The notes under the pieces are model-generated. The model searched no databases. It was not told where the DNA came from and saw nothing but the letters and a program-made list of their open reading frames with translations. Below are positions 34,614 to 43,132 of a stretch of DNA of 64,000 bases, piece after piece. The stretch spans positions 124,001 through 188,000 of the forward strand of contig NZ_JADNAT010000001.1 in assembly GCF_015550425.1 (NCBI RefSeq). Reading direction: 5' to 3'. The position numbers and the translations under genes were made by a program. Within the stretch, counting starts at the first letter, position 1. The number at the start of each line of letters is the position of its first letter. This stretch comes from Clostridium sp. 1001275B_160808_H3 (lineage in GTDB: Bacteria; Bacillota; Clostridia; Clostridiales; Clostridiaceae).

Positions 34614-35712
34614 TATCCAAACATTCCTTTATTGAAGCTAATATTGCTTCTCTTATATTTTCATTATCTATTTTGTCTATTATTGGATTAAAGGCACCTT
34701 CTATAATCACTCTTCTAGCATCATTATAGTTTAAGCCTCTACTCATTAAGTAGAATAGTTTTGCTTCATCTATTTTACCTGAAGCTGCTGCATGTTCTCC
34801 AGATACATCATCTTCTTCACAAAGTAATAGTGGAAGAGCTTTTCCCTTAACTTTTGGAGATAGTATCATACAATATTCATCTTCTACTCCAACACTTCTT
34901 GAAGCTCCTCTCTTGAAATCAAGAGTTCCTCTGAATATTTTGTTTGCTTCTCCCTTTAAGGCTCCCTTAGTTGTTATTTCTGACTTACTTCTTCTTCCTT
35001 TATGAGTCATAACATAATTCATATCTATAACTTTCTTATCTCCACCTAAGTATATTGAACTAAGTGTTGATTCAGAATTATCTTCAAGTAAATCACCATG
35101 ATAATTTGTGATACTATTTTTTCCGCCTAAGTCTATTGAAACAAAATCAACTTTACCATTGTATCCAACATCTGAAAGATTTGAATCTAAATTCATTGTA
35201 TTTTTGTTTAGCAAGTTTACTTTAACAACTTGAATGTTGCTATTGTTCTTACTAAATATCTTACAAACACCATTATGATATCCTTCACTATCATCTAATG
35301 AATTATATTTTATGATAACTTTGGAATTAGAATCTTCTTCAGCAACTATTAGTATATTATCTACTAAAGTATTGTTTTCATTATCCATATTAAATTCTAT
35401 AATTATTGGTTCTTCAACCTTAGAATTCTTAGCTATATTTACTATATATCCTTTATTAAAATCAAATTCACCTTGATTTACTATTTCATCTGAAACTCCA
35501 TAGATAAACTTCTTATTTAATGGAAATACATTTCCCTTATTAAGTTTTTCTATTGTAACTCCTTCTAAATCATTACCAGTTATTTTATCATTATTAAAAC
35601 TTCCTATTTCAGGAGCTTTATAATCTCTTAATGTTATATCATTAACATTTAACCAGCTTTTAGTTCTTACAGGAGTCTTATTTAAATTATTGAAATTTAA
35701 ATTATTATTCAT
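34606..35712 (-). CDS. sufD: Fe-S scaffold subunit SufD
   Basis: A 368-residue SufBD-core protein that forms the SufBCD scaffold with SufB and SufC. The beta-helix part (TNYHGDLLEDNSESTLSSIY, SEITTKGALKGEANKIFRG) and the C-terminal SGEHAAASGKIDEAKLFYLM are typical. Its ATG shares a base with the sufB stop (TAATG). Confidence 0.93.
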   Translation of the reverse strand: MNNNLNFNNLNKTPVRTKSWLNVNDITLRDYKAPEIGSFNNDKITGNDLEGVTIEKLNKGNVFPLNKKFIYGVSDEIVNQGEFDFNKGYIVNIAKNSKVEEPIIIEFNMDNENNTLVDNILIVAEEDSNSKVIIKYNSLDDSEGYHNGVCKIFSKNNSNIQVVKVNLLNKNTMNLDSNLSDVGYNGKVDFVSIDLGGKNSITNYHGDLLEDNSESTLSSIYLGGDKKVIDMNYVMTHKGRRSKSEITTKGALKGEANKIFRGTLDFKRGASRSVGVEDEYCMILSPKVKGKALPLLLCEEDDVSGEHAAASGKIDEAKLFYLMSRGLNYNDARRVIIEGAFNPIIDKIDNENIREAILASIKECLDNE

Positions 35713-37121
35713 TATCCAATGCTCCCTTCTAATTCAAGCTTAATTAAATTATTCATTTCTACCGCATATTCTAGTGGTAATTCTTTTGATATAGGTTCAA
35801 CGAATCCTCTTACTATCATTGACTTAGCTTCTTCTTCACTTATTCCTCTACTCATTAGATAGAATATAGCTTCATCACTAATTTTACCTATTTTAGCTTC
35901 ATGTCCTATTTCAACATCATCATTCATTAAATCTATAACTGGTATAGTATCAGATTTAGATAAGTTATCTAACATTAGTGATTCACATGACACTACTGAT
36001 TTAGAATTATAAGCATTTGCATTTACTTTTACAACGCCTCTATAAGTAGCTGCCCCTCCATTTTTTGAAATAGATTTTGAGTTTATTGTTGAAGAAGTAT
36101 TTGGTGCTGCATGAATTATTTTTGCTCCAGTATCTAAGTTTTGACCTTTACCAGCAAAAGATACTCCTGTAAATTCTGCTCTTGCACCTTCTCCTTTTAA
36201 AATACTCATAGGATAAAGCATTGATATCTTTGATCCAAATGATCCTGATACCCATTCTATTCTTCCGTTCTTTTCAACTATAGCTCTCTTTGTATTTAAG
36301 TTAAGCATATTCTTTGACCAGTTTTCTATTGTACTGTATCTAAGAGTAGCTCCTTCTTTTACAAATAACTCAACACATCCTGCATGAAGATTAGTCATGT
36401 TATATTTAGGTGCTGAACATCCTTCTATAAAGTGAAGTGTAGCTCCTTCTTCCACTATTATTAATGTGTGTTCAAATTGACCTGCACCTGGTGAGTTTAA
36501 TCTAAAATAAGATTGTAGTGGAATATCCACATTTACACCTTTTGGTACATATACAAATGATCCACCTGACCATACAGCTCCATGAAGTGCAGCAAATTTA
36601 TGATCACTTGGAGCAACACATTTCATAAAGTATTCTCTAACTATATCTTCATATTCTTTAACTGCTGTTTCCATATCTGTATAAATTACACCTTGCTTAA
36701 CAAGATCTTCTCTTATACTATGATAAACAACTTCTGAATCATATTGAGCTCCAACTCCAGCTAATGATTTTTTTTCTGCTTCTGGTATTCCTAAAAGATC
36801 AAATGTCTTTTTAATATCTTCAGGAACCTCTTCCCAACTTTCATTTAGCTTTGATTTTGGTCTAACATATGTAACTATGTTATTCATATCTAACTCATCT
36901 AATGATGGTCCCCAAGTTGGAAGCTTAATTTCATTATATATATCAAGAGATTTTAATCTAAATTCTCTCATCCATTCTGGTTCTTCTTTTTCTTTAGATA
37001 TAGTTTCTACGATTTCCTTTGTTAAGCCTTTATCTGCCTTGAAGTCAAATCTGTCTTCATTTTTAACATCGTAGACACCTCTATCCATATCATCTACATA
37101 GGTCTTCTTCTTTATTTCCAA
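35712..37121 (-). CDS. sufB: Fe-S scaffold subunit SufB
   Basis: A 469-residue scaffold protein, the normal SufB length. Markers are AALHGAVWSGGSFVYVPKGV, HFIEGCSAPKYN, LHAGCVELFVKEGA and NTSSTINSKSISKNGG. I start at TTG 37121, six bases after GGAGGTG. Earlier ATGs lie in the end of sufC or in the ribosome site. The gene follows sufC by 16 bases. Confidence 0.93.
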   Translation of the reverse strand: MEIKKKTYVDDMDRGVYDVKNEDRFDFKADKGLTKEIVETISKEKEEPEWMREFRLKSLDIYNEIKLPTWGPSLDELDMNNIVTYVRPKSKLNESWEEVPEDIKKTFDLLGIPEAEKKSLAGVGAQYDSEVVYHSIREDLVKQGVIYTDMETAVKEYEDIVREYFMKCVAPSDHKFAALHGAVWSGGSFVYVPKGVNVDIPLQSYFRLNSPGAGQFEHTLIIVEEGATLHFIEGCSAPKYNMTNLHAGCVELFVKEGATLRYSTIENWSKNMLNLNTKRAIVEKNGRIEWVSGSFGSKISMLYPMSILKGEGARAEFTGVSFAGKGQNLDTGAKIIHAAPNTSSTINSKSISKNGGAATYRGVVKVNANAYNSKSVVSCESLMLDNLSKSDTIPVIDLMNDDVEIGHEAKIGKISDEAIFYLMSRGISEEEAKSMIVRGFVEPISKELPLEYAVEMNNLIKLELEGSIG

Positions 37122-37137
37122 AGTATTCACCTCCATA

Positions 37138-37890
37138 TTACATTGCTGCTTCTGCTTTAAAAGCTTCATATCCGTTTTGTTCTATTTCTTTAGCTAATGT
37201 TGCATCTCCAGTTTTAACTATTTTTCCGTTAACTAATACATGAACATAGTCAGCCTTTAAGTTTTCAAGTATCTTTGTATTATGTGTTATTATTAACACT
37301 CCATTTTCCTCATTTGCAAACATCTTTATACCTTGTGAAACTATTCTTATAGCATCTACATCTAAACCTGAGTCAGTTTCATCTAGTATTGCTAATTTAG
37401 GACTTAGCATAAGCATTTGTAATATTTCATTTTTTTTCTTTTCTCCACCTGAGAAACCTACATTTAAATATCTCTTTGCATATTCGTTATCCATTTTTAA
37501 TTCTTTCATATTATTCTTTAAATCTTTATCAAACTTTAAGAACTTAATTAATTGTCCATCCTTAGCTATTTTAGCGCTTCTTATGAAGTTTTCTACAGTT
37601 ATACCTGGCACTTCTTCTGGATGTTGGAATGATAAGAATAAGCCTTTTTTAGCTCTTTCATCAGTTTTTAATTCTGTTATATCTTCACCTTCAAATGTAA
37701 CTTCGCCTTCAACTTGCTTATATTTTGGATGAGCCATTAAAGTATTAGCTAATGTTGATTTTCCAGCACCATTTGGTCCCATTATAACGTGAATTTCACC
37801 TTTATTTATCTTTAAATCTAAGCCTTTAAGAATTTCTTTTCCTTCTACAGCTGTTTTTAACCCATTTATATTTAATAAAACATCATTCAT
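37138..37890 (-). CDS. sufC: Fe-S assembly ATPase SufC
   Basis: A 250-residue ABC-type ATPase of the SufBCD complex. It has Walker A GPNGAGKST (~38), the SufC-specific FLSFQHPEEVPGITVENF, signature FSGGEKKKNEILQML, Walker B LAILDETDSGLD and the switch His in VLIITHNTKIL. It is first in the sufCBDSU operon; no IscR-type regulator gene is adjacent. Confidence 0.95.
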   Translation of the reverse strand: MNDVLLNINGLKTAVEGKEILKGLDLKINKGEIHVIMGPNGAGKSTLANTLMAHPKYKQVEGEVTFEGEDITELKTDERAKKGLFLSFQHPEEVPGITVENFIRSAKIAKDGQLIKFLKFDKDLKNNMKELKMDNEYAKRYLNVGFSGGEKKKNEILQMLMLSPKLAILDETDSGLDVDAIRIVSQGIKMFANEENGVLIITHNTKILENLKADYVHVLVNGKIVKTGDATLAKEIEQNGYEAFKAEAAM

Positions 37891-38188
37891 ATTTACATCT
37901 CCTTAATTATGTTTGAATTTATTTTAAGTATATTTAAATTAATCCTTATTATTTCACTCTGAATTAATTATATCATACTAAATTACTCAGATTTAATCAA
38001 CTGGTATTTTTTTTAATTTGAACTATATTGCCTAATTATTTTCTAATAACTTATATTAGCTTTGCATTTCTAAATATCTTTTTATTTTTATATTAAAAAG
38101 ATGCTCAGTCTCAGAAATCTATTTAATATAAAATTTATTCAATTTCAAGTAAGCTTTATAGTCTTAAAAGTTAATCTCTTATTTTTAT

Positions 38189-38217
38189 AAAGGGGCTCGC
38201 GTTTCGCGAGCCCCTTT
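38189..38217. terminator. GC-rich perfect hairpin
   Basis: AAAGGGGCTCGCG (38189-38201) pairs with CGCGAGCCCCTTT (38205-38217) around TTT. It is the most GC-rich stem in the window, with short T-runs on both sides but no gene directly ending at it. Confidence 0.6.
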
Positions 38218-38296
38218 TAAACCATTGATTCTACTTGCTTAAAGACTTTTTTAAGCTTAAATAGAAATTTTTCTTTATTATTTATATATGTGCCAA

Positions 38297-38324
38297 AAGA
38301 GAAGCTCAAATTAGAGCTTCTCTT
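38297..38324 (-). terminator. Terminator of the GNAT gene
   Basis: AAGAGAAGCTC (38297-38307) pairs with GAGCTTCTCTT (38314-38324), with T4 beyond on the minus strand. Confidence 0.7.
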
Positions 38325-38368
38325 GTTATAGGCCAATATTAAAATTTATTTTGATACATCCCCTACTT

Positions 38369-38920
38369 TTATAATTCTTTAGCCAATACATACCTTCTTA
38401 ATCCGCCATACTTAATTTTATCTTTTCTAATCTTATATCCTAAGTTTTCAAATGTATTAACACTATACTTATTATATGGTGACGCTGTTGATGTTAATAA
38501 TTTAACATTATCTTCTTTAGCTATATCTTCAATTTTTTCACAAAGTATTCTTTGAAGACCATTTCCTCTATAATCACTTCTAACTACAGTTGATTCAACT
38601 TGACCAACTTTAAGCAACTTTTCTCCTTCTAGATCCAAATCATATCCGTAATTTCCTTTTTCATATCCTTTTTTTATATAAACTGCCATAGCAATTAACT
38701 CTTCTTTTTCATTTAAATAGCCTATTATTTTAGCACCTTTTTTAAAATATGCTATGAATTCATTCTTTTCTGTAGGAGCATATAATTGCTTATCTTCTAA
38801 TCCATCTATTATTATATCTTGTAGCTCCATTATTTGATCTATATAGCTTAAATCTAATTCTCTATATTTTGCATCAACCCTATTCCCACTCTTATCTTTT
38901 AACTTCAGTATCTCCTGCAT
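38369..38920 (-). CDS. GNAT family N-acetyltransferase
   Basis: A 183-residue protein with GNAT features in the second half: VESTVVRSDYRGNGLQRILCEKI (acetyl-CoA binding RxxGxGxxL-like, here RGNGLQ) and TASPYNKYSVNTFENLGYKI. The substrate is unknown. Ribosome site AAGGAGGG. It is a single gene between hairpins. Confidence 0.8.
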   Translation of the reverse strand: MQEILKLKDKSGNRVDAKYRELDLSYIDQIMELQDIIIDGLEDKQLYAPTEKNEFIAYFKKGAKIIGYLNEKEELIAMAVYIKKGYEKGNYGYDLDLEGEKLLKVGQVESTVVRSDYRGNGLQRILCEKIEDIAKEDNVKLLTSTASPYNKYSVNTFENLGYKIRKDKIKYGGLRRYVLAKEL

Positions 38921-38986
38921 TTTAATATCCCTCCTTATTGTAACTTATATAATATCATATTTTTTAATAATACTATTGTTAATACT

Positions 38987-39020
38987 AAAAACAGGCGTAT
39001 ATTTTTATATAGCCTGTTTT
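38987..39020 (-). terminator. Terminator of the hydrolase gene with duplicated arm
   Basis: AAAACAGGC (38987-38995) pairs with GCCTGTTTT (39012-39020). A second copy of the 3' arm follows at 39026-39033. Nearby, AATAATTATATTAACT occurs twice (39040-39055 and 39066-39081). Confidence 0.7.
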
Positions 39021-39107
39021 ATATAGCCTGTTTAATATAAATAATTATATTAACTGCATACTTTCAATAATTATATTAACTAATTAAATATTTTTTATAA
39101 TATTATT

Positions 39108-40091
39108 TCAACTTTCTAAAAAATTAAATATTTTTTCTAAATAAGGAACTAGTACATCATCATTTTCTAAGTAAAGTTCATGTTTAGCATTTTCAAATCT
39201 AACTAATTCACATTTATCACATTTTTCTGAGAATCGTCTTTCTCCTCTTTCCCCAACTAAAGTATCATTTCCGGCTTGAAAAATCAAAACTGGTATCTTT
39301 ATTCTTTCTATATGTTTCTTCTTAAATATATACTTAATTGCCTTTAAAGATTCATATAACCATCTGAAAGATCCCCCACCTCTTTGTATCTTTTCATTGC
39401 ATACTATCTCTTTATAATATACTCTATACCTACTTTCATTCGATGTTGATGCTAATATAAAATCGTATGTACTTTCATAAGGCATATTACCAAATATAAA
39501 TTCATCGCCCTTACCAAGGCATATACTTATTTTGGCTATAGCTCTAGCTAAACAACATGGAACCTTTCCTATTGCTATTTGAAACATGGGACATGATAAA
39601 ATAGCCTTACAAAAATACTCTGGATATTTTTCTATAAACATAGCACCTATTGCACCTCCCATGGAATGAGAGAATAAGTATAACCTTTTATTATTTTTAA
39701 TTACTATATTGTCAAGAAACTTTTTAAAATCCTCAATATAGTAATTGAAATTCTCAACATTTACTTGTGTTTTATCCTTTACTCCTAGTTTTCCTGACCT
39801 ACCGTGTCCCCTGTGCTCCATTATATAGACTGAGTATCCTTCTCTTATAAAGTAATATATTATTTCCCTGTATTTTTCTATACATTCAGTAAAGCCGTGT
39901 GCAATGACTATTTTACCTATTTCTTTTTTAGGTTTATATTTTTCATAATATATTTTCACATTATTTTCTCCAGTGAAATATCCTGATTGTTTTATATATG
40001 AAAGCTCTTTTTTCACCTTTTCTACTACATCTTCGTCCATACCAAAATTATTAAAATATTCTCTTTTATTGCTCATAATTTCGTCTCTCAT
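39108..40091 (-). CDS. Alpha/beta hydrolase, lysophospholipase-like
   Basis: A 327-residue cytoplasmic hydrolase. It has the nucleophile elbow LFSHSMGGAIG (Ser in GHSMGG-like form), the oxyanion segment IVIAHGFTECIEKY, EHRGHGRSG, and the late acid/His segments FQAGNDTLV and NAKHELYLE. This matches monoacylglycerol lipase/lysophospholipase-like enzymes. The start is ATG 40091, after AGAGGTG. Confidence 0.85.
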   Translation of the reverse strand: MRDEIMSNKREYFNNFGMDEDVVEKVKKELSYIKQSGYFTGENNVKIYYEKYKPKKEIGKIVIAHGFTECIEKYREIIYYFIREGYSVYIMEHRGHGRSGKLGVKDKTQVNVENFNYYIEDFKKFLDNIVIKNNKRLYLFSHSMGGAIGAMFIEKYPEYFCKAILSCPMFQIAIGKVPCCLARAIAKISICLGKGDEFIFGNMPYESTYDFILASTSNESRYRVYYKEIVCNEKIQRGGGSFRWLYESLKAIKYIFKKKHIERIKIPVLIFQAGNDTLVGERGERRFSEKCDKCELVRFENAKHELYLENDDVLVPYLEKIFNFLES

Positions 40092-40151
40092 TTTAGCACC
40101 TCTTATACACAATAGTCCTTAATATTTTATCTCATTTTGGAAAATTTATTA

Positions 40152-40180
40152 AAAAAGGTAGGGATAGTCCCTACCTTTTT
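40152..40180 (-). terminator. Terminator of the NUDIX gene
   Basis: AAAAAGGTAGGGA (40152-40164) pairs with 40168-40180 around TAG; it overlaps the NUDIX stop codon. Confidence 0.85.
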
Positions 40181-40769
40181 AGCTTAATATAAAATTTTGC
40201 ATTGCAAGCAACGCTTTAACATCTATATCTTCATTTGAATTTATAAGTTTCCTTGCTTCTTCTTTTGAAACCATTATAACTTCTATATCTTCATCATCTT
40301 CTAAGTTTTCTGATGATATTTCACCATCACATGTACATTGAACAAGTGCTATAGATTCATCAGTCATACCTGCAGATACATAAACCTTCTCCTTGGTATT
40401 TTTATAATCTATGTTTATAAGATTTAGCCCTGTTTCTTCTTTTAATTCTCTCTTTACCGCTTCTTCAAAGCTTTCATTATTATCTATAAGTCCAGCTGGT
40501 AATTCAATAATATATCCATTTATAGGAACTCTGTATTGTCTTATCATAACTAGTTTATCTTCTTTTACATGTTTTGCGACTATTACAACAGCATCTATTT
40601 TATCTTCTGCTCCATGAAAATACTTATCATTTATAGTTTCCAAATCCTTCCTTGATGCTATAGTCCAGCTCCTTAAAACGCCCTTTTTATTTATGTAATC
40701 CGCGTTATATAACTTTAAATATTTTGTATCTGCTAATGTTGTTATCTTCCTTACCTGTACCTTACTCAT
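40179..40769 (-). CDS. NUDIX hydrolase (ADP-ribose pyrophosphatase type)
   Basis: A 196-residue protein with a complete Nudix box (GLIDNNESFEEAVKRELKEE and TGL) preceded by IRQYRVPINGYIIELPAG, as in ADP-ribose pyrophosphatases. It likely hydrolyses ADP-ribose or a related nucleoside diphosphate sugar. Ribosome site TGGAG. Confidence 0.88.
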   Translation of the reverse strand: MSKVQVRKITTLADTKYLKLYNADYINKKGVLRSWTIASRKDLETINDKYFHGAEDKIDAVVIVAKHVKEDKLVMIRQYRVPINGYIIELPAGLIDNNESFEEAVKRELKEETGLNLINIDYKNTKEKVYVSAGMTDESIALVQCTCDGEISSENLEDDEDIEVIMVSKEEARKLINSNEDIDVKALLAMQNFILS

Positions 40770-40981
40770 ACTCTCAACTCCATTACTATTTTAGTTCACA
40801 GCTATTATTATATATATTTAATTTTTATTTTACAAATGATTTAACCTTTATTACTGGTATTAATTCACTTATTGATTTAAAATTATATTATAATATTTTT
40901 TTGCAGTAATAATAAACAATTCTGAAATAAACTTGATTTTAATATTTTATTATATCTTAAGCAATTGGAGGATGTATAAGT

Positions 40982-42118
40982 TTGAAAGAAATAAACAATA
41001 AATTTAAGCAAAATATTTTACTTGGAACATATTTAATTATTCTATATTTTGTATTATTAAACATAAAGTATGTAATTAGTACATTTGGAAACATTTTAGG
41101 AATACTAAATCCATTTATCGTAGCATTTGCAATGGCATTTGTATTGAATTTGCCTATGAAATTTTTTGAAAAAAATGTATTTTATTTTTTAGATAAACAA
41201 AAATCAAGTTTTGTAAGAAATTTAAAAAGACCATTATCTATTTTAACAACATTTATTACTATTATTGGGCTTATAATAGCCTTAGCTTTATTTGTTATTC
41301 CTCAGTTAATATCAAGTGTTTCAACCTTGCTAGACACTGTCCCTGAATATATAAGGTCTTTTGAAACTTTGATAAATCAATTTATTTCATCAACTGAGAT
41401 TCTACAAAATTTATATGATACTTTAATGAGCACATGGAAGGAATTACTTCAATTCTTTGGAGGATTATTAACTACATCTCTTAGTAGTATATTAAACACT
41501 ACAATGAACATAACTAGTGGCGTTGTTAATTTTGTTCTTTCTATAGTACTTACAATTTATATGCTAGCTAGTAAGGAAACTTTAATCTATCATTTAGAAA
41601 AGACATTGTATGCTTTTTCAAAAGAAAATATAGCATATAAAATAATAGAAATAGGTAGACTTGCTAATGTTACTTTTGCAAAATTTATAACTGGTCAATG
41701 CATAGAAGCAGTTATATTGGGAGTTCTTTGCTTTGTAGGGATGAATATATTCTCAATGCCTTATTCATTGCTTATTAGTGTTCTTATTGGAGTAACTGCA
41801 TTGATTCCAGTATTCGGAGCTTTTATTGGTACTATTCCAGCTGTATTCTTAATACTTATAATAAACCCTATACAAGCTCTATGGTTTATTGTATTTATTT
41901 TATGCTTACAACAATTTGAAGGTAATATTATTTACCCTAAAGTTGTTGGAAACTCAGTTGGGCTATCTGCAATATGGGTTATGCTTGCTATGTTAGTTGG
42001 CGGTAGTACCCTTGGATTAATAGGTATGCTAATTGGAATACCAACATTTAGCGTAGCTTATCAACTTATTAAAGAATATACTAATAAAAGATTAACAAAT
42101 AAAAACATAAAAATGTAA
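40982..42118 (+). CDS. AI-2E family transporter (second copy)
   Basis: A 378-residue membrane protein of the same family as 26972-28138, with GVTALIPVFGAFIGTIPAVF and FEGNIIYPKVVGNSVGLSAIWVM. The start is TTG 40982, ten bases after GGAGG; the ATG at 40972 is out of frame and stops after nine codons. It ends inside a 21-bp terminator shared with the convergent dehydrogenase gene. Confidence 0.87.
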   Translation: MKEINNKFKQNILLGTYLIILYFVLLNIKYVISTFGNILGILNPFIVAFAMAFVLNLPMKFFEKNVFYFLDKQKSSFVRNLKRPLSILTTFITIIGLIIALALFVIPQLISSVSTLLDTVPEYIRSFETLINQFISSTEILQNLYDTLMSTWKELLQFFGGLLTTSLSSILNTTMNITSGVVNFVLSIVLTIYMLASKETLIYHLEKTLYAFSKENIAYKIIEIGRLANVTFAKFITGQCIEAVILGVLCFVGMNIFSMPYSLLISVLIGVTALIPVFGAFIGTIPAVFLILIINPIQALWFIVFILCLQQFEGNIIYPKVVGNSVGLSAIWVMLAMLVGGSTLGLIGMLIGIPTFSVAYQLIKEYTNKRLTNKNIKM

Positions 42119-42156
42119 TAAGGAAGTGAGAGTAATCTCACTTCCTTATTACATTT
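42111..42156. terminator. Perfect 21-bp bidirectional terminator holding two stop codons
   Basis: 42111-42131 is the exact reverse complement of 42136-42156 with a GTAA loop. Both convergent genes end within its arms. Confidence 0.92.
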
Positions 42157-43054
42157 CATCTATTTTTTTTAAAATTTCATCACATATTTTATGAGTATTT
42201 AAAGCATCTTCTATTGTTGGATTTGCTTGAATTCCTAGCTTTACAGAATTAATAAACTCATTTATTATACTTTCAAATCCTCTTCTATATAAAATAGTAT
42301 CCCAATCTTTAAAGTATTTATTTTCTTCTACATTGTTTATTAGCACTCTCGAATCCATTAAATTTCTAACTATTACTTTTTTCCCTGATGAAGTATATTC
42401 TAGTTCTTCTTCATTAGCTCCACTATCTCTATTCATCATAGCTATACATGTTGTGTTCTTGCTAGTCATTGTAACAACAAGATTATAAATTAATCCATCT
42501 TTCTTTAGTCCATTTACGTTTATGTTTTCTATCTCATCATCTGTTAAAAATCTTAAAGTGTCTATAACATGAATAAAATCATCTAAAACAAACACAATTG
42601 GCTCCTTTGGACTACTCAATCTATTTTTCTCTAATTTAATAACAGAAGGAATTCCATATTTTTTTAACTCTGAATACATTGGTGCAAATCTTCTATTAAA
42701 TCCAACCATTAAAATTTTATTAAGCTTTTTAGCTAAATTAGAAACTCTAATACTTTCTTCATAGCTATAACTTATAGGCTTATCTACATAAACATGAATA
42801 TTATTATTTAAAAGCTTTTCTATTATTTCTATATGACTTTCAGTTGCGGTATGAACAAAGGCTGCATCGATATTCATATTAATTAACTCATCGACAGTAG
42901 ATGCAGATTCCCTTACCCTATATTTTTTTGATAAGCTATTTAATCTTTCCTTATTACGAGTACAAAATACTATTTCTATTCCATCTATAGCTGTAATAAC
43001 AGGTAAATAAGCCTTTTCACATATATTACCTAAACCAATTATTCCTATTCTCAT
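42149..43054 (-). CDS. Gfo/Idh/MocA family oxidoreductase
   Basis: A 301-residue NAD(P)-dependent dehydrogenase. It has an N-terminal Rossmann motif (MRIGIIGLGNICEKAYLP), the VDKPISYSYEESIR motif with the catalytic-type EKP replaced by DKP, and MVGFNRRFAPMY. The substrate, probably a sugar or cyclitol, is unknown. I start at ATG 43054 because GTG 43063 lies in the GAGGTGA ribosome site. Confidence 0.82.
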   Translation of the reverse strand: MRIGIIGLGNICEKAYLPVITAIDGIEIVFCTRNKERLNSLSKKYRVRESASTVDELINMNIDAAFVHTATESHIEIIEKLLNNNIHVYVDKPISYSYEESIRVSNLAKKLNKILMVGFNRRFAPMYSELKKYGIPSVIKLEKNRLSSPKEPIVFVLDDFIHVIDTLRFLTDDEIENINVNGLKKDGLIYNLVVTMTSKNTTCIAMMNRDSGANEEELEYTSSGKKVIVRNLMDSRVLINNVEENKYFKDWDTILYRRGFESIINEFINSVKLGIQANPTIEDALNTHKICDEILKKIDEM

Positions 43055-43132
43055 CAAACTCACCTCTTTAAACTATATTTTAATTACATTTTATCATAAA
43101 ATAAAAGCGAGAAGATACCAATATCCCCTCAC

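Larger units (their letters stand above)
37891..38368. other. Intergenic region upstream of suf with two hairpins
   Basis: It holds a -10-like TATAAT for suf (minus, about 37965), an unusually GC-rich perfect hairpin at 38189-38217, and a terminator-type hairpin at 38297-38324. No protein-coding gene was recognised. Confidence 0.55.
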
